A DNA stretch of 64,000 nucleotides. Source: Betaproteobacteria bacterium (GTDB lineage Bacteria; Pseudomonadota; Gammaproteobacteria; Burkholderiales; CAIKXV01). Of the stretch, positions 20,071-30,284 are shown one piece after another (the first letter of the stretch is position 1; every line of letters starts with the position of its first letter). Location: positions 163,605 through 227,604 of the forward strand of contig CANGYF010000006.1 of the NCBI GenBank assembly GCA_947458265.1, given 5' to 3'. The translations under genes and the position numbers were made by a program. The notes beneath the pieces were generated by a model that worked only from the letters and a program-made list of their open reading frames with translations, was not told the DNA's origin and searched no databases.

Positions 20071-20823
20071 TTACCGCCCGACCGCTCCGAACACCCGGCG
20101 CGCGACATCCGTCGCGGCCCCGACCGGGTTGGCTCGGATCTTCTTCTCTTCCTCGCCGATCATCAGGTACAGGCCGTCGAGCGCCTTGTTCGTGACGTAG
20201 GGCTCGAGCTTCGCCTGCTTCGCATCGACCACGCCAAGCGACGCACCACGCTCGGCGATCTGGTTGTACTGCTGCGCCAGCCCGACCTTCTCGGTCGCCT
20301 TCGTCACCACCGGCAGGAAACGGTTGAACAGCTCGCCGCTGGTGGCCTTGCGGAAGTAGTCGGTAGCGGCCGTCTGCCCGCCGGTGAGGATGCCCTGCGC
20401 ATCCTGCACGCTCATCGACTTGATCGCCGACTGCAGCAGCGAGATCGACTGTGGCACCGCCGCTTCGGCGGCCTTATTGATCGACTGGTGCAGTTCATCG
20501 AACTGTCCGCCCATGCCGAGCAGGCGCGCCGGGCTGCGCAACCGTTCGAGCGTGTCGGGCAGCGGGATCTTCACCTGCGGGTTGTTCCAGAAGCCGTTTG
20601 CGGTGCCGAGCAGCGATACCGCCGAGGACGCCCCCTGACTCAGGGCTGCACGCAGCGCACTGACCTGGTCGGCACCTGAGATGCTGGCAAGCCCCTGCGC
20701 ACGCAGCGACGCCGGCAGGCAGAGCAGCCCTGCCGTGGCCAACAACAGCCCAGCCACGTCCCTGCGCATCGGCGAAGCGCCGGCTTCCGGTCCACCGACG
20801 ATCGAATCCATGTGTTCACGCAT
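20071..20823 (-). CDS. DUF4197 domain-containing exported protein
   Basis: [36 protein letters not shown]...[21 protein letters not shown]. Confidence 0.85.
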   Translation of the reverse strand: MREHMDSIVGGPEAGASPMRRDVAGLLLATAGLLCLPASLRAQGLASISGADQVSALRAALSQGASSAVSLLGTANGFWNNPQVKIPLPDTLERLRSPARLLGMGGQFDELHQSINKAAEAAVPQSISLLQSAIKSMSVQDAQGILTGGQTAATDYFRKATSGELFNRFLPVVTKATEKVGLAQQYNQIAERGASLGVVDAKQAKLEPYVTNKALDGLYLMIGEEEKKIRANPVGAATDVARRVFGAVGR

Positions 20824-21853
20824 GTGCCCCTCCGCCTTCTGCCTGGTTTGCCCCGGATGGCGCGCCGGAGCCGTCTCTGGTTGACATCTGCCCGACGCCG
20901 GCATCGTGCGCCTGCTGGTCGGCGTGGTAGCTCGAACGCACCATCGGCCCGCAGGCCGCATGGGCGAAACCCATCTTCATCGCTTCTGCTTCGAACATGG
21001 CGAAGGTGTCCGGATGCACGAACCGGGTGACCGGCAGGTGGTGCCCGGACGGCTGCAGGTACTGGCCGACGGTGAGCATGTCGACATCGTGCGCCCGCAT
21101 CTCGCGCATCACCTCGAGGATCTCCTCGTCGGTCTCGCCCAGGCCGACCATCAGCCCCGACTTGGTCGGCACCTTCGGGTGCTTCGCCTTGAACTCCTTC
21201 AGCAGCAGCAGCGAGTTCGCGAAGTCTGCACCCGGTCGGGCCGCCTTGTAGAGACGCGGCACAGTCTCGAGGTTGTGGTTCATCACGTCCGGCGGACCGG
21301 CATCGAGGATCGCCAGGGCGCGCTCGCGCCGGCCGCGGAAATCGGGCACCAGCACCTCGATGGTGGTGGCCGGCGACAGCTCGCGCACCGAGCGGATGCA
21401 GTCGACGAAATGCTGCGCGCCACCGTCGCGCAGGTCATCGCGGTCGACGCTGGTGATCACCACGTAGCGAAGGCCCAGCGCGGCGATGGTCTGGCCGAGG
21501 TGGCGCGGCTCGTCCGGATCCGGCGGCAGCGGACGGCCGTGGCCGACATCGCAGAACGGGCAGCGCCGGGTGCACAGGTCGCCCAGGATCATGAAGGTCG
21601 CCGTGCCCTTGCCGAAGCACTCGCCGATGTTCGGGCAGGACGCTTCTTCGCACACGGTGTGCAGCTTCTGCTCGCGCAGGATCTTCTTGATCTCGTGGAA
21701 GCGGGAATCGGGCAGCGGTGCCTTCACACGGATCCAGTCGGGCTTCTTCAGCGCGACGCCGACCGGCACGATCGGGATCGGGTTGCGCGAGGTCTTGGCC
21801 TGCGCCTTCTGTTTCTCGCCGGCGGCAGGCGGTGGAACCGGGACTGGACTCAT
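20816..21853 (-). CDS. lipA: lipoyl synthase
   Basis: radical [26 protein letters not shown]; overlaps downstream DUF4197 start. Confidence 0.98.
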   Translation of the reverse strand: MSPVPVPPPAAGEKQKAQAKTSRNPIPIVPVGVALKKPDWIRVKAPLPDSRFHEIKKILREQKLHTVCEEASCPNIGECFGKGTATFMILGDLCTRRCPFCDVGHGRPLPPDPDEPRHLGQTIAALGLRYVVITSVDRDDLRDGGAQHFVDCIRSVRELSPATTIEVLVPDFRGRRERALAILDAGPPDVMNHNLETVPRLYKAARPGADFANSLLLLKEFKAKHPKVPTKSGLMVGLGETDEEILEVMREMRAHDVDMLTVGQYLQPSGHHLPVTRFVHPDTFAMFEAEAMKMGFAHAACGPMVRSSYHADQQAHDAGVGQMSTRDGSGAPSGANQAEGGGAHA

Positions 21854-22545
21854 GCTGGGAGGATCGGGAAGTTGGCTTGCAGGCTGTCGATGAACAGGTC
21901 GGCGAGGCGGTCGGCGATCTCGGCGGTGGAACGCTCGATGCCCAGCGCGCGCGCCTGCGTGACCGCCAGGCCGGGATAACCGCAGGGGTCGATGGCGGCG
22001 AACGGGGCAAGGTCCATGTCGACGTTGAACGCGAGGCCATGGTAGCTGGCGCTGCGCCGGACCTTCAACCCGAGGGCTGCGATCTTCGCCGCGCCGACGT
22101 ACACCCCAGGTGCGTCCACCCTGCCGTGCGCCTCGATGCCCGACTCGCCGAGGCAGTCTATCACGGCCTGTTCCAGCATCCGGACCAGTTGCCGCACGCC
22201 GAGGCGCCTGCGCCTCAGGTCGAGCAGCACATACATCACCACCTGCCCGGGGCCGTGATAGGTCACCTGGCCACCGCGGTCGGTGCGCACGACCTCGATC
22301 GGGCCATCGGTTGCCGTCGGATGCAGATGATCGGTGCGACCAGCCAGCCCGAGCGTGTATACCGGCGGATGCTCGGTCAGCCACAGCTCGTCGCAGGTGG
22401 CGGCATCGCGGGCGTCGGTGAACGCCTGCATGGCGCGCCAGGTGTCCAGGTAGGCGGTGCGGCCGAGCCGGCGCACCCATGGCACGGCGGCAACGGCAGG
22501 GGCAATCGGGGCGCCGCGGCGGTCATCGGCATTCTGCAGGTCCAT
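21850..22545 (-). CDS. lipB: octanoyltransferase
   Basis: [54 protein letters not shown]. Confidence 0.97.
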   Translation of the reverse strand: MDLQNADDRRGAPIAPAVAAVPWVRRLGRTAYLDTWRAMQAFTDARDAATCDELWLTEHPPVYTLGLAGRTDHLHPTATDGPIEVVRTDRGGQVTYHGPGQVVMYVLLDLRRRRLGVRQLVRMLEQAVIDCLGESGIEAHGRVDAPGVYVGAAKIAALGLKVRRSASYHGLAFNVDMDLAPFAAIDPCGYPGLAVTQARALGIERSTAEIADRLADLFIDSLQANFPILPA

Positions 22546-22594
22546 GCCCCGATTGTAGGCGTGCAGCGCGACTTCGCTAGGCGGGCACGTCCAC

Positions 22595-23050
22595 TTGCGT
22601 CACACTGCGTCGATGTCCTGCAAACCCTTGCGCCCTCGGGCACTGATGGTCGCGCTGGCCGCGATCCTGCTGTGCGCCGGGCCAGTCCGATCGGCCAGCA
22701 TGCTGCCCACCTGCCCTGACAGCCCCAACTGCGTATCCTCCCTCGCCGAGCGGCCGTCGCAGCGCGTCGCACCGTTCGCGTTCACCGGGTCGGCCGAGGC
22801 TGCGCATGGCCGCCTCATGCGCCTCCTCGAGCAGGATCGAAGCGCAACCGTCGTCGATGCGCGCAAGGGCTGGATCGCAGCCGAATACCGTTCCCGTCTG
22901 TTCGGCTTCGTCGACGACCTGCGCTTCGAGCTGGACGCGGCGGCCGGCGTGTTCCATGTGCACTCGGCCTCGCGCACCGGCTACTGGGACCTCGGCGTCA
23001 ACCGCCGCCGCGTCGAGGCCCTGCGCGCGAAGTTCGCCGCCGGCGGCTGA
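22595..23050 (+). CDS. DUF1499 domain-containing protein
   Basis: CPDSPNCVSSLA; FRLFGFVDDLRFEL-like; HSASRTGYWDLGVNRRRVEALRAKF. Confidence 0.9.
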   Translation: MRHTASMSCKPLRPRALMVALAAILLCAGPVRSASMLPTCPDSPNCVSSLAERPSQRVAPFAFTGSAEAAHGRLMRLLEQDRSATVVDARKGWIAAEYRSRLFGFVDDLRFELDAAAGVFHVHSASRTGYWDLGVNRRRVEALRAKFAAGG

Positions 23051-23065
23051 CCAGCGGCCAGCCGA

Positions 23066-23758
23066 TCAGCGCTTCTTGCCGAGCAGCGTGCCGCGGCAGT
23101 TCTTCGATCCGCAGCGGCAACTCCAGCGGCGCTTCTCGGCCGGGGTGTGTGGCGTCTCGAGCGTGATGTTGTAGTCGTAGAACAGCTCTTCGCCCGCCTT
23201 GATGTTGCGGATCGACTCGATCCAGATGCGGCCGTCGACGATGTCCGACTCGCAGTTAGGGTTGCACGAGTGGTTGATCCAGCGGGCGCTGTTCGCATCC
23301 TTGTTGCCGTCGAGCACGTACTTGTCGTCGAGCGTGAACAGGAAGGTGTGCGACGGCTTGCTCTCGTCGTCGGCGTACCAGCGGTCGGCCTGCGCCCAGG
23401 TGATCTTGCGCGCCTTGTACTCGATGACCCGCTCGCCCTTGGGGATGTCGACCTTGGCGAACACGCCCCGGCCATGGATCGGCGAACGGCGCACGAAGGT
23501 ACGCAGCGGCGGATTGGTCGGCTTCGGGTCGGCCTGCTTCGCGACGACCTTCTTCGCAGCCTTCTTCGCCACTTTCTTCGTGGCTTTGTCCGCCACTTTC
23601 TTCGTGGCCTTCTTTGCGGCCTTCTCCGGCCCGGCCTTGCGCACCGGCTTCTTCACCGCCGTCTTCTTCGGTACAGCCTTCTTCGGTACAGCCTTCTTCG
23701 CAACCTTCTTCGCGACTTTCTTCGAAGCTTTCTTCGTCGCTTTCTTTGCCTTGGCCAT
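23066..23758 (-). CDS. SET domain protein-lysine N-methyltransferase with histone-H1-like Lys/Ala-rich N-terminal tail
   Basis: tail MAKAKKATKKASKKVAKKVAKKAVPKK...; SET core RSPIHGRGVFAKVDIPKGERVIEYKA, ARWINHSCNPNCESD, GEELFYDYNI; post-SET CRCGSKNCRGTLL. Confidence 0.95.
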   Translation of the reverse strand: MAKAKKATKKASKKVAKKVAKKAVPKKAVPKKTAVKKPVRKAGPEKAAKKATKKVADKATKKVAKKAAKKVVAKQADPKPTNPPLRTFVRRSPIHGRGVFAKVDIPKGERVIEYKARKITWAQADRWYADDESKPSHTFLFTLDDKYVLDGNKDANSARWINHSCNPNCESDIVDGRIWIESIRNIKAGEELFYDYNITLETPHTPAEKRRWSCRCGSKNCRGTLLGKKR

Positions 23759-23806
23759 GCAGGAGTCCTGTCGTAAACGCGGGAAACGGGAGATGCGGGA
23801 CGGCGT

Positions 23807-24142
23807 CTAGAGGACCATCACCACCATCGGGTGGTCGCAGAGGTCGCGATAGAGTGCATCGAGCTGCTCGCGCGAGGTGGCGACCACGGTGGCGGTCAGG
23901 CTCGTGTACTTGCCTTCGCGGCTGCTGCGGGTCTCGATCGTCGCCGGATCGAAATCGGGGGCGTGGCGCTGGACGACCGCCACCACAGCCGGCACGAAGC
24001 CCGGCGCCGCCGGGCCCATCACCTTGATCGGGAACGGCGACGGATAGACGATCAGTGTGTCCGCCGTGGCCGCGGAGGCATCCTGGCCTCCGGGAACCGG
24101 CGCGGCGGGCTTGCCGCCATCGGATGCGCCGTTCATTGCCAT
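23807..24142 (-). CDS. DUF493 family protein (YbeD-like)
   Basis: YPSPFPIKVMGPAAPGF...SREGKYTSLTATVVATSREQLDALYRDLCDHPMVVMVL. Confidence 0.92.
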   Translation of the reverse strand: MAMNGASDGGKPAAPVPGGQDASAATADTLIVYPSPFPIKVMGPAAPGFVPAVVAVVQRHAPDFDPATIETRSSREGKYTSLTATVVATSREQLDALYRDLCDHPMVVMVL

Positions 24143-24182
24143 GGAAGCTCCCTTCCCGTGCCGGCAGCCGAGGCGCAGTGCA

Positions 24183-25031
24183 TCAGCAACCGGTCACCTC
24201 GCGCTTGAACACCTGGTAGTGCGCATGCATCTGCTGCCAGACCGGGCCCGGCTTGCCGGTACCGACCGGCTTGCCGTCGAGGGTGGTGATCGCGAGCACT
24301 TCCTTCGTGGCCGAGGTGACCCAGATCTCGTCGGCATCGCGCAGCTCGGCCTCGGTGATCGGGCGCAGCTGGTGCGGCATGCCGTGCTTCTGCGCCAGCT
24401 CGATGGTGACGTCGAAGGTGGTGCCGGGCAACAGCAGGTTGCTCTTCGGCGGCGAGAAGATGGTGCCGCCCTTGACGATCAGCACGTTGCTCGACGAGGC
24501 CTCGGTGAGCATGCCGTCGCGGATCAGGATGGTCTCGACCGCGCCGACCTCGGCCGACTTCTGGCGCGCCAGCACGTTGCCCAGCAGCGCGGTCGACTTG
24601 ATGTCGTTGTTGTGCCAGCGGTCATCGTTCGCGGTGATGGCGGCCGCGCCGTCGGTGTACCACTCGGCCGGCGCCTTGCGCATCAGGTTGCTCATCATGA
24701 ACACGGTGGGCGTCGTGTCCTTGGGGAAGGCATGGTCGCGCGGCGCGACGCCACGGGTGACCTGGATGTACAGGCCCTGGTCGGGATGTGGCGAGCGCTC
24801 GATCATCTCGTTGCACAGCGCTTCCCAGCGCTCGATCGAGTGCGGGTTCTGCAGCCCGATCTTGTCCATGCTCCGCTGCATCCGCTGCAGGTGTTCCATC
24901 ATCCTGAATGGCTTCTTCGAGTAGACGGGGATCACCTCGTAGACGCCATCACCGAAGATGAAGCCGCGGTCGAGTGGCGAGATCTTCGCTTCTTCGATCG
25001 GAAGGAACTCGCCATTCAGGTGAACGATCAT
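24183..25031 (-). CDS. dat: D-amino acid aminotransferase (class IV)
   Basis: VHLNGEFLPIEEAKISPLDRGFIFGDGVYEVIPVY; EASSSNVLIVKGG. Confidence 0.93.
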   Translation of the reverse strand: MIVHLNGEFLPIEEAKISPLDRGFIFGDGVYEVIPVYSKKPFRMMEHLQRMQRSMDKIGLQNPHSIERWEALCNEMIERSPHPDQGLYIQVTRGVAPRDHAFPKDTTPTVFMMSNLMRKAPAEWYTDGAAAITANDDRWHNNDIKSTALLGNVLARQKSAEVGAVETILIRDGMLTEASSSNVLIVKGGTIFSPPKSNLLLPGTTFDVTIELAQKHGMPHQLRPITEAELRDADEIWVTSATKEVLAITTLDGKPVGTGKPGPVWQQMHAHYQVFKREVTGC

Positions 25032-25044
25032 CGCCGTGTCCTCG

Positions 25045-26226
25045 TCATTGCTTGATCATGAGCCGCAGGCTGTCCCAGGTGCGCCTGAAGATGTTCGCGG
25101 TCTGCACCTCCTGCAGCGCCACTACTGGATATTCTGCCAGCGGACGGCCGTCCAGCGTTAGCTTGAGCGTGCCCACGCGCTGCCCGGCGGCGATCGGCGC
25201 TACCAGCGGCTGCACGCTCTCCAGATCAGCCTTGACGCGCGGCCCGCTGCCGGCCGGCAGGGTGGCAACCAGGTCGGACTCGAAGCCGGCCTCGACCGTG
25301 CGCGAGGATCCTTTCCACACCGCCAGCGAGGCCACCGGCTGTCGCGCCGCGTACAGGCGGAAGTTGTCGAAGAACTGGAAGCCGTAGTTGATCAGCTTCT
25401 GGCTCTCGCTGATGCGCGCGCTCTCCGACGGTGCGCCCAGCACCACCGCGATCAGCCGGCGCTCCCCGCGCTTCGCGGAGGTTACCAGGCAGAAGCCGGC
25501 TGCCTCGGTGAAGCCGGTCTTCATGCCGTCGACCGACGGATCGAGCCAGAGCAGCCGGTTGCGGTTGGGCTGCTTGATCTTGTTGTAGGTGAAATCGCGC
25601 TGCGAGTAGAGCGAATAGAACTCGGGAAAGTCGCGGATGATCGACTGCGCGAGCCGCGCGAGATCCGACGCGGTGCTGTAGTGCTTCGGATCAGGTAGGC
25701 CGGTCGAGTTGCGGAACGAGGTGTTCTTCATGCCCAGCCGCTGCGCCTCGCGGGTCATCGCATCGGCGAACGCATCCTCGCCGCCGGCGACCGCCTCGGC
25801 CAGCGCGATGCTGGCATCGTTGCCCGACTGGATGATCATGCCGCGTACCAGCTCTTCAACCGTCACCGGGATGCGCTGCTCGATGAACATGCGCGATCCC
25901 TCGGCCTTGCGCGCACGATCGGACACCGGCACTACCAGGGTCGGCATCAACCGCTTCTGGCGGATCGAATTGAACGTGAGGTAGGCGGTCATCAGCTTGG
26001 TCAGCGATGCCGGCTCGAACCGGTCGTCCGCGGCCTGCGAGGCCAGCACCTGCCCGGTCGCGAAGTCGACCAGCAGGTATGCGCGCGCATTGATCGACGG
26101 CGGCACCGGGACCGGCAACGCGCCGGGCTGGGCGTGTGCCAGCGGGGCCGCGGCGCTGCAGAAGAGGAACGCCAGCACGCACATGACGCGCCCGGCGGGA
26201 CGGTTCAGCAACCTCTGGATCAGCAT
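25045..26226 (-). CDS. dacC: D-alanyl-D-alanine carboxypeptidase (penicillin-binding protein 5/6 family)
   Basis: PASLTKLMTAYLTF (SxxK), SGNDASIALAEAVAGGE (SxN), DGMKTGFTEAAGFC (KTG). Confidence 0.95.
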   Translation of the reverse strand: MLIQRLLNRPAGRVMCVLAFLFCSAAAPLAHAQPGALPVPVPPSINARAYLLVDFATGQVLASQAADDRFEPASLTKLMTAYLTFNSIRQKRLMPTLVVPVSDRARKAEGSRMFIEQRIPVTVEELVRGMIIQSGNDASIALAEAVAGGEDAFADAMTREAQRLGMKNTSFRNSTGLPDPKHYSTASDLARLAQSIIRDFPEFYSLYSQRDFTYNKIKQPNRNRLLWLDPSVDGMKTGFTEAAGFCLVTSAKRGERRLIAVVLGAPSESARISESQKLINYGFQFFDNFRLYAARQPVASLAVWKGSSRTVEAGFESDLVATLPAGSGPRVKADLESVQPLVAPIAAGQRVGTLKLTLDGRPLAEYPVVALQEVQTANIFRRTWDSLRLMIKQ

Positions 26227-26302
26227 CTTCAAGCCTTCCGGGAAACGATCGAGTATAGCCGACCGCCCTCGCTCCCCCGCCCATGACAGCCCCCCTCGGA
26301 CC

Positions 26303-26330
26303 CTTGAAAAAGCCGGTGCGGTGCACATCT
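26303..26330 (+). promoter_or_regulatory. candidate sigma-32 (RpoH) heat-shock promoter for hsp20
   Basis: CTTGAAA (26303-26309), 13-nt spacer, GCACATCT (26323-26330) versus the known CTTGAAA-N13-15-CCCCATNT. Confidence 0.65.
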
Positions 26331-26432
26331 ACCGTAGGCGGGCGTCGTGCCGTCGGAAGCTGCAGACACCGCCCGACCACCGGCATCGACGCCGGGTGCG
26401 ACATCCTTCCTATCCATCTGATGGAGGCATCC

Positions 26433-26867
26433 ATGGCACAGCTGATCCGCAACGAATCGATCGACGACATGTTCAACAACCTGTTCCAGGGCTTCCTGGT
26501 ACGCCCGGTCGGTGCGACCGGCACCGCCCCCACCGGTGCCGCGCGTCCGTTCAGCGTCGAGGTGACGGAGGACGAGAAGGCCTACGCCGTGCATGCCGAG
26601 TTGCCCGGCGTCTCGCGCGACGACATCCATGTGACGATCGACGGCAACGATGTCGCGATCAGCGCGGAGGTGCGCAACCAGCGCGAGGCGAACAAGGACG
26701 GCCGCGTGCTGCGCAGCGAGCGCTACTACGGCAAGCTGTACCGTGCGTTCCAGCTCGCCGACGCGATCGACGAGGATGCGGCCGAAGCGAAGTACAACGA
26801 CGGCGTGCTCGAGCTGCGCCTGCCGAAGAAGGCGGTCGCCTCGGCGAAGCGGCTCGAGATCCGCTGA
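26433..26867 (+). CDS. Hsp20/alpha-crystallin family small heat shock protein
   Basis: YAVHAELPGVSRDDIHVTIDGNDVAISAEV...YGKLYRAFQLADAID...GVLELRLPKK. Confidence 0.95.
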   Translation: MAQLIRNESIDDMFNNLFQGFLVRPVGATGTAPTGAARPFSVEVTEDEKAYAVHAELPGVSRDDIHVTIDGNDVAISAEVRNQREANKDGRVLRSERYYGKLYRAFQLADAIDEDAAEAKYNDGVLELRLPKKAVASAKRLEIR

Positions 26868-27974
<1,107 letters not shown>

Positions 27975-27987
27975 GGGGCTGCACCTG

Positions 27988-28650
27988 ATGGCCCGGGCCG
28001 GCACCTGGGTCTTCGACCTCGACAACACGCTGCACTACTGCACGCCGCACATCTTCCCGCACATGAACCGGTCGATGACCGAGTACGTGATGCGGCACCT
28101 CGGGCTTGCCGAGGCCGAGGCGAGCGCGCTGCGCCGCCGCTACTGGTTGCAGTACGGCGCGACGCTGCTCGGGCTGATGAAGCACCACGACACCGACCCG
28201 GACCACTTCCTGCACGAGACCCACCAGTTCCCGGAACTCGACCGGATGGTGATCCACGATATGGGCCTGCGCGGCATGCTGCACCGGCTGCCCGGCCGCA
28301 AGGTGGTGTTCTCCAATTCGCCGGAACGCTACTGCCGGGCGGTGCTGGACGTGCTCGGGATCACCGACCTGTTCGACGGTGTGTTCACCATCGAGCACAC
28401 CGGCTACCGGCCCAAGCCGGATGTGCGCGGCTTCCGGGAGCTGTTCCGCCGGCACCGGATCGACCCGCGGCGCAGCATCATGGTCGAGGATTCGCTGGAG
28501 AACCTCGCCACCGCGCGCAGGCTCGGCATGCGCACGGTCTACATCGTGCGCCGCAAGCCGGGATTGCTGCGGGTGCGACGGCCGGGCCATGTCGACCTGA
28601 TGGTGACCGACCTGCGCGAGATGACGCGCTGCGTCGCACAGCTGCGCTGA
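27988..28650 (+). CDS. HAD family pyrimidine 5'-nucleotidase
   Basis: WVFDLDNTLHYCTPHIFPHMNRSMTEYV; KPDVRGFRELFRRHRIDPRRSIMVEDSLENL. Confidence 0.92.
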   Translation: MARAGTWVFDLDNTLHYCTPHIFPHMNRSMTEYVMRHLGLAEAEASALRRRYWLQYGATLLGLMKHHDTDPDHFLHETHQFPELDRMVIHDMGLRGMLHRLPGRKVVFSNSPERYCRAVLDVLGITDLFDGVFTIEHTGYRPKPDVRGFRELFRRHRIDPRRSIMVEDSLENLATARRLGMRTVYIVRRKPGLLRVRRPGHVDLMVTDLREMTRCVAQLR

Positions 28651-28862
28651 CTGCCCGGAGCGCCGGTGCGGCTCGCCTCCGCAGGGCCGCGAAGAATGCA
28701 CTGTGTCACTCTGCATTTTTCCCTCACGCCTGCAGCACTTTCTGCATAGAATTGGGCTTCTGAACGAAGCGTGTACTCACAACTCGCGTCGCCGGGGTTC
28801 CCGGCCACCGGGTCGTTGCGGCTCCGGCTACAAGGCTGGAAGCCTTCCGAGGAGGATGCAAC

Positions 28863-29441
28863 ATGCCGCCCCGCACCGGCGAACGCAGGCTGCAGATCCT
28901 GCAGACACTCGCTGAAATGCTCGAAGTACCGAGCCCGGAGAAGATCACCACCGCATCGCTCGCGGCTCGCCTCGACGTATCCGAGGCTGCGCTGTACCGC
29001 CATTTCGCGAGCAAGGCCCAGATGTTCGAGGGTCTGATCGAATTCATCGAGCAGACGGTGTTCAGCCTGGTGAACAGGATCGCCAGCGATGAGCCGGTCG
29101 GCCTGAAGCAGGTCGATTCGATGGTCGCGGTACTACTGGCGTTCGCCAAGAAGAACCCGGGCATGAGCCGCGTACTGATTGGCGAGGCGCTGGTGCACGA
29201 GAACGTCCGCCTGCAGGCGCGGATCAACCAGATGCACGACCGGATCGAGGCCACCCTGAAGCAGGCACTGCGACTGTCGCAGACCCAGGGCGAACTGCCG
29301 GCAGATGCAGACGTGGCAGCCCAGGCCAATGCGATCATGGCCTTCGTGGTCGGCCGCTGGCACCAGTTCGCCAAGAGTGGCTTCGCCCGCGATCCGTCCC
29401 AGTTCTGGGCCGAGCAGCGGAAGATCCTGCTGTCGACCTGA
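28863..29441 (+). CDS. slmA: nucleoid occlusion factor SlmA (TetR family)
   Basis: ITTASLAARLDVSEAALYRHFASKAQMFEGLIEFIEQTVFSLVNRI; argB-HAD-slmA context. Confidence 0.94.
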   Translation: MPPRTGERRLQILQTLAEMLEVPSPEKITTASLAARLDVSEAALYRHFASKAQMFEGLIEFIEQTVFSLVNRIASDEPVGLKQVDSMVAVLLAFAKKNPGMSRVLIGEALVHENVRLQARINQMHDRIEATLKQALRLSQTQGELPADADVAAQANAIMAFVVGRWHQFAKSGFARDPSQFWAEQRKILLST

Positions 29442-29462
29442 CCCCATTTTCCGACCGCGCCC

Positions 29463-30227
29463 TCAGCCGTTGCCGCGCACCGCGCAGACTGCGCATGCCG
29501 GATCGCGCTTCACCCGCACCTCGCGCCACTCCGCCTCGCGCGCACTGAACAGCAGCAGCCGCCCGGAGAGCGAGCGACCGGTGCCGACGACCAGCCTGAG
29601 CACCTCGCCGGCCTGCATCGCGCCGACCACGCCGACCAGCGGCGCGAACACGCCCATCACCGCGCAACGCTCCTCCGCATCGGCCATGCCTGGCTCCTGC
29701 GGGAACAGGCAGTGGTAACAGGGGCCGTCGTCGCTGCGCAGGTCGAACACCGACAACTGGCCATCGAAGCGGATCGCGGCCCCGGAGACCAGCGGCTTGC
29801 GCAAGCGCACGCAGGCCGCGTTCAGCGCATAGCGGGTCGCGAAGTTGTCGCTGGCGTCGACGACCACGTCGGCCTCGGCGACCCGCTGCAGCAGCGCGTC
29901 GCCTTCCAGCCGCTGCGCCAACGCGACCACCCGCGTGGCCGGGTTGATCGCATGCATCGCACGGCGGATCGACTCGACCTTCAGCTGGCCGATAGTGTCG
30001 GTGGTATGCGCGACCTGCCGCTGCAGGTTGGTCAGGTCGACGCGATCGGCGTCGCAGACCACCAGCTCGCCAATGCCGGCGCTGGCCAGGTACAGCGCGA
30101 CGGGTGACCCGAGCCCGCCCGCCCCGACGAGAAGCACCCGGCTGTCGAGCAGGCGCTGCTGGCCGTCGATCCCGATCTCGTCGAGCAGGATGTGGCGGCT
30201 GTAGCGGGTGAGCTGGTCGTCATCCAT
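29463..30227 (-). CDS. moeB: molybdopterin-synthase adenylyltransferase MoeB / ThiF-HesA family
   Basis: RYSRHILLDEIGIDGQQRLLDSRVLLVGAGGLGSPVALYLASAGIG; DASDNFATRYALN. Confidence 0.93.
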   Translation of the reverse strand: MDDDQLTRYSRHILLDEIGIDGQQRLLDSRVLLVGAGGLGSPVALYLASAGIGELVVCDADRVDLTNLQRQVAHTTDTIGQLKVESIRRAMHAINPATRVVALAQRLEGDALLQRVAEADVVVDASDNFATRYALNAACVRLRKPLVSGAAIRFDGQLSVFDLRSDDGPCYHCLFPQEPGMADAEERCAVMGVFAPLVGVVGAMQAGEVLRLVVGTGRSLSGRLLLFSAREAEWREVRVKRDPACAVCAVRGNG

Positions 30228-30284
30228 CTCGGTGGTGCGCAGTGGCGTCGGCCCCCGTCAGGGGACCGGCGCCAGGCCTTGCGA

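Noticed and set aside
20816-22480. 554-aa lipB-lipA fusion
   Set aside because: Upstream portion is lipB read out of frame; lipA starts at ATG 21853 and overlaps lipB by 4 bp
23147-23776. Leu/Arg-rich ORF opposite the SET gene
   Set aside because: Antisense of Lys-rich tail and SET core; low complexity
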